The position numbers were made by a program, and so were the translations under genes. Of a DNA stretch of 44,691 nucleotides, positions 44,633 to 44,691 are shown piece after piece. Source of the stretch: Deltaproteobacteria bacterium (lineage in GTDB: Bacteria > Desulfobacterota > Syntrophobacteria > Syntrophobacterales > Syntrophobacteraceae); assembly GCA_012517315.1 (NCBI GenBank), contig JAAYVE010000004.1, positions 1 to 44,691 on the forward strand, given 5' to 3'. Positions within the stretch are counted from its first letter, which is position 1, and each line of letters starts with the position of its first letter. Under the pieces are notes generated by a model. It did no database searches and had not been told where the DNA came from. It saw nothing but the letters and a program-made list of their open reading frames with translations.

Positions 44633-44691
<59 letters not shown>

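Overview
The window is chromosomal DNA with moderately high GC from an anaerobic bacterium, most likely a member of the Desulfobacterota (old Deltaproteobacteria), perhaps near the Syntrophobacterales. This is inferred from the gene content: an archaeal-type 3-dehydroquinate synthase II, an ATP synthase cluster with both b' and b subunits but no a or c gene, an RtcB-archease pair, a small thiol-type DsrE-like gene, DksA, and the rpmH-rnpA-yidD-yidC-jag-mnmE-rsmG block. I see no phage, insertion sequence or CRISPR array. Almost all of the window is core genome.

Layout. (1) 1-6.8 kb, minus strand: an aromatic amino acid operon (3-dehydroquinate synthase II, pheA, aroD, aroE, aroA, then the cell-wall gene dacB, cut by the window edge). 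In front of it lies a complete transcription attenuator: a strong promoter, a 21-codon leader peptide rich in Phe, Tyr and Trp, and mutually exclusive hairpins ending in an intrinsic terminator. (2) 6.86-7.17 kb: a DsrE-like gene interrupted by an in-frame UGA at a conserved Cys position plus a one-base shift. A SECIS-like hairpin follows the UGA. (3) 7.4-13.3 kb: rtcB and archease, a comM-like ATPase, a shortened DnaJ-like protein, moaC and dksA. (4) 13.3-18.3 kb, minus strand: parA-parB, a DUF3842-like gene, cobU, a small coupled ORF, cobS, birA. (5) 18.7-20.7 kb: nicotinamidase and nicotinate phosphoribosyltransferase (NAD salvage). (6) 20.7-26.2 kb, minus strand: rsmG, mnmE, khpB/jag, yidC, yidD, rnpA, rpmH. 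(7) 26.6-32.4 kb, plus strand: mreB, mreC, mreD, mrdA, rodA (rod-shape elongasome). (8) 32.6-38.5 kb: atpF', atpF, atpH, atpA, atpG, atpD, atpC with a clear terminator. (9) 38.8-44.5 kb: glmS, a gene-poor gap with a possible 57-codon gene, rny (RNase Y), tyrS. (10) 44.5 kb to the end: a strong rRNA promoter, a boxA-like element and the first ~60 bases of 16S rRNA.

How the parts work together. The left operon makes chorismate intermediates and phenylalanine, and appears to be tuned by the supply of charged aromatic tRNAs. The centre holds the genes usually found close to the replication origin (ribosomal protein L34, RNase P protein, the membrane insertase, tRNA/rRNA modification, chromosome partition). 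Gene direction flips at 26.2-26.6 kb, but no DnaA boxes, dnaA or parS were seen there. The right half couples cell-wall elongation, ATP synthesis and amino-sugar supply.

Most novel points: the Phe/Tyr/Trp leader-peptide attenuator on a shikimate operon that uses DHQ synthase II, and the candidate selenoprotein or decayed DsrE-like gene beside it.
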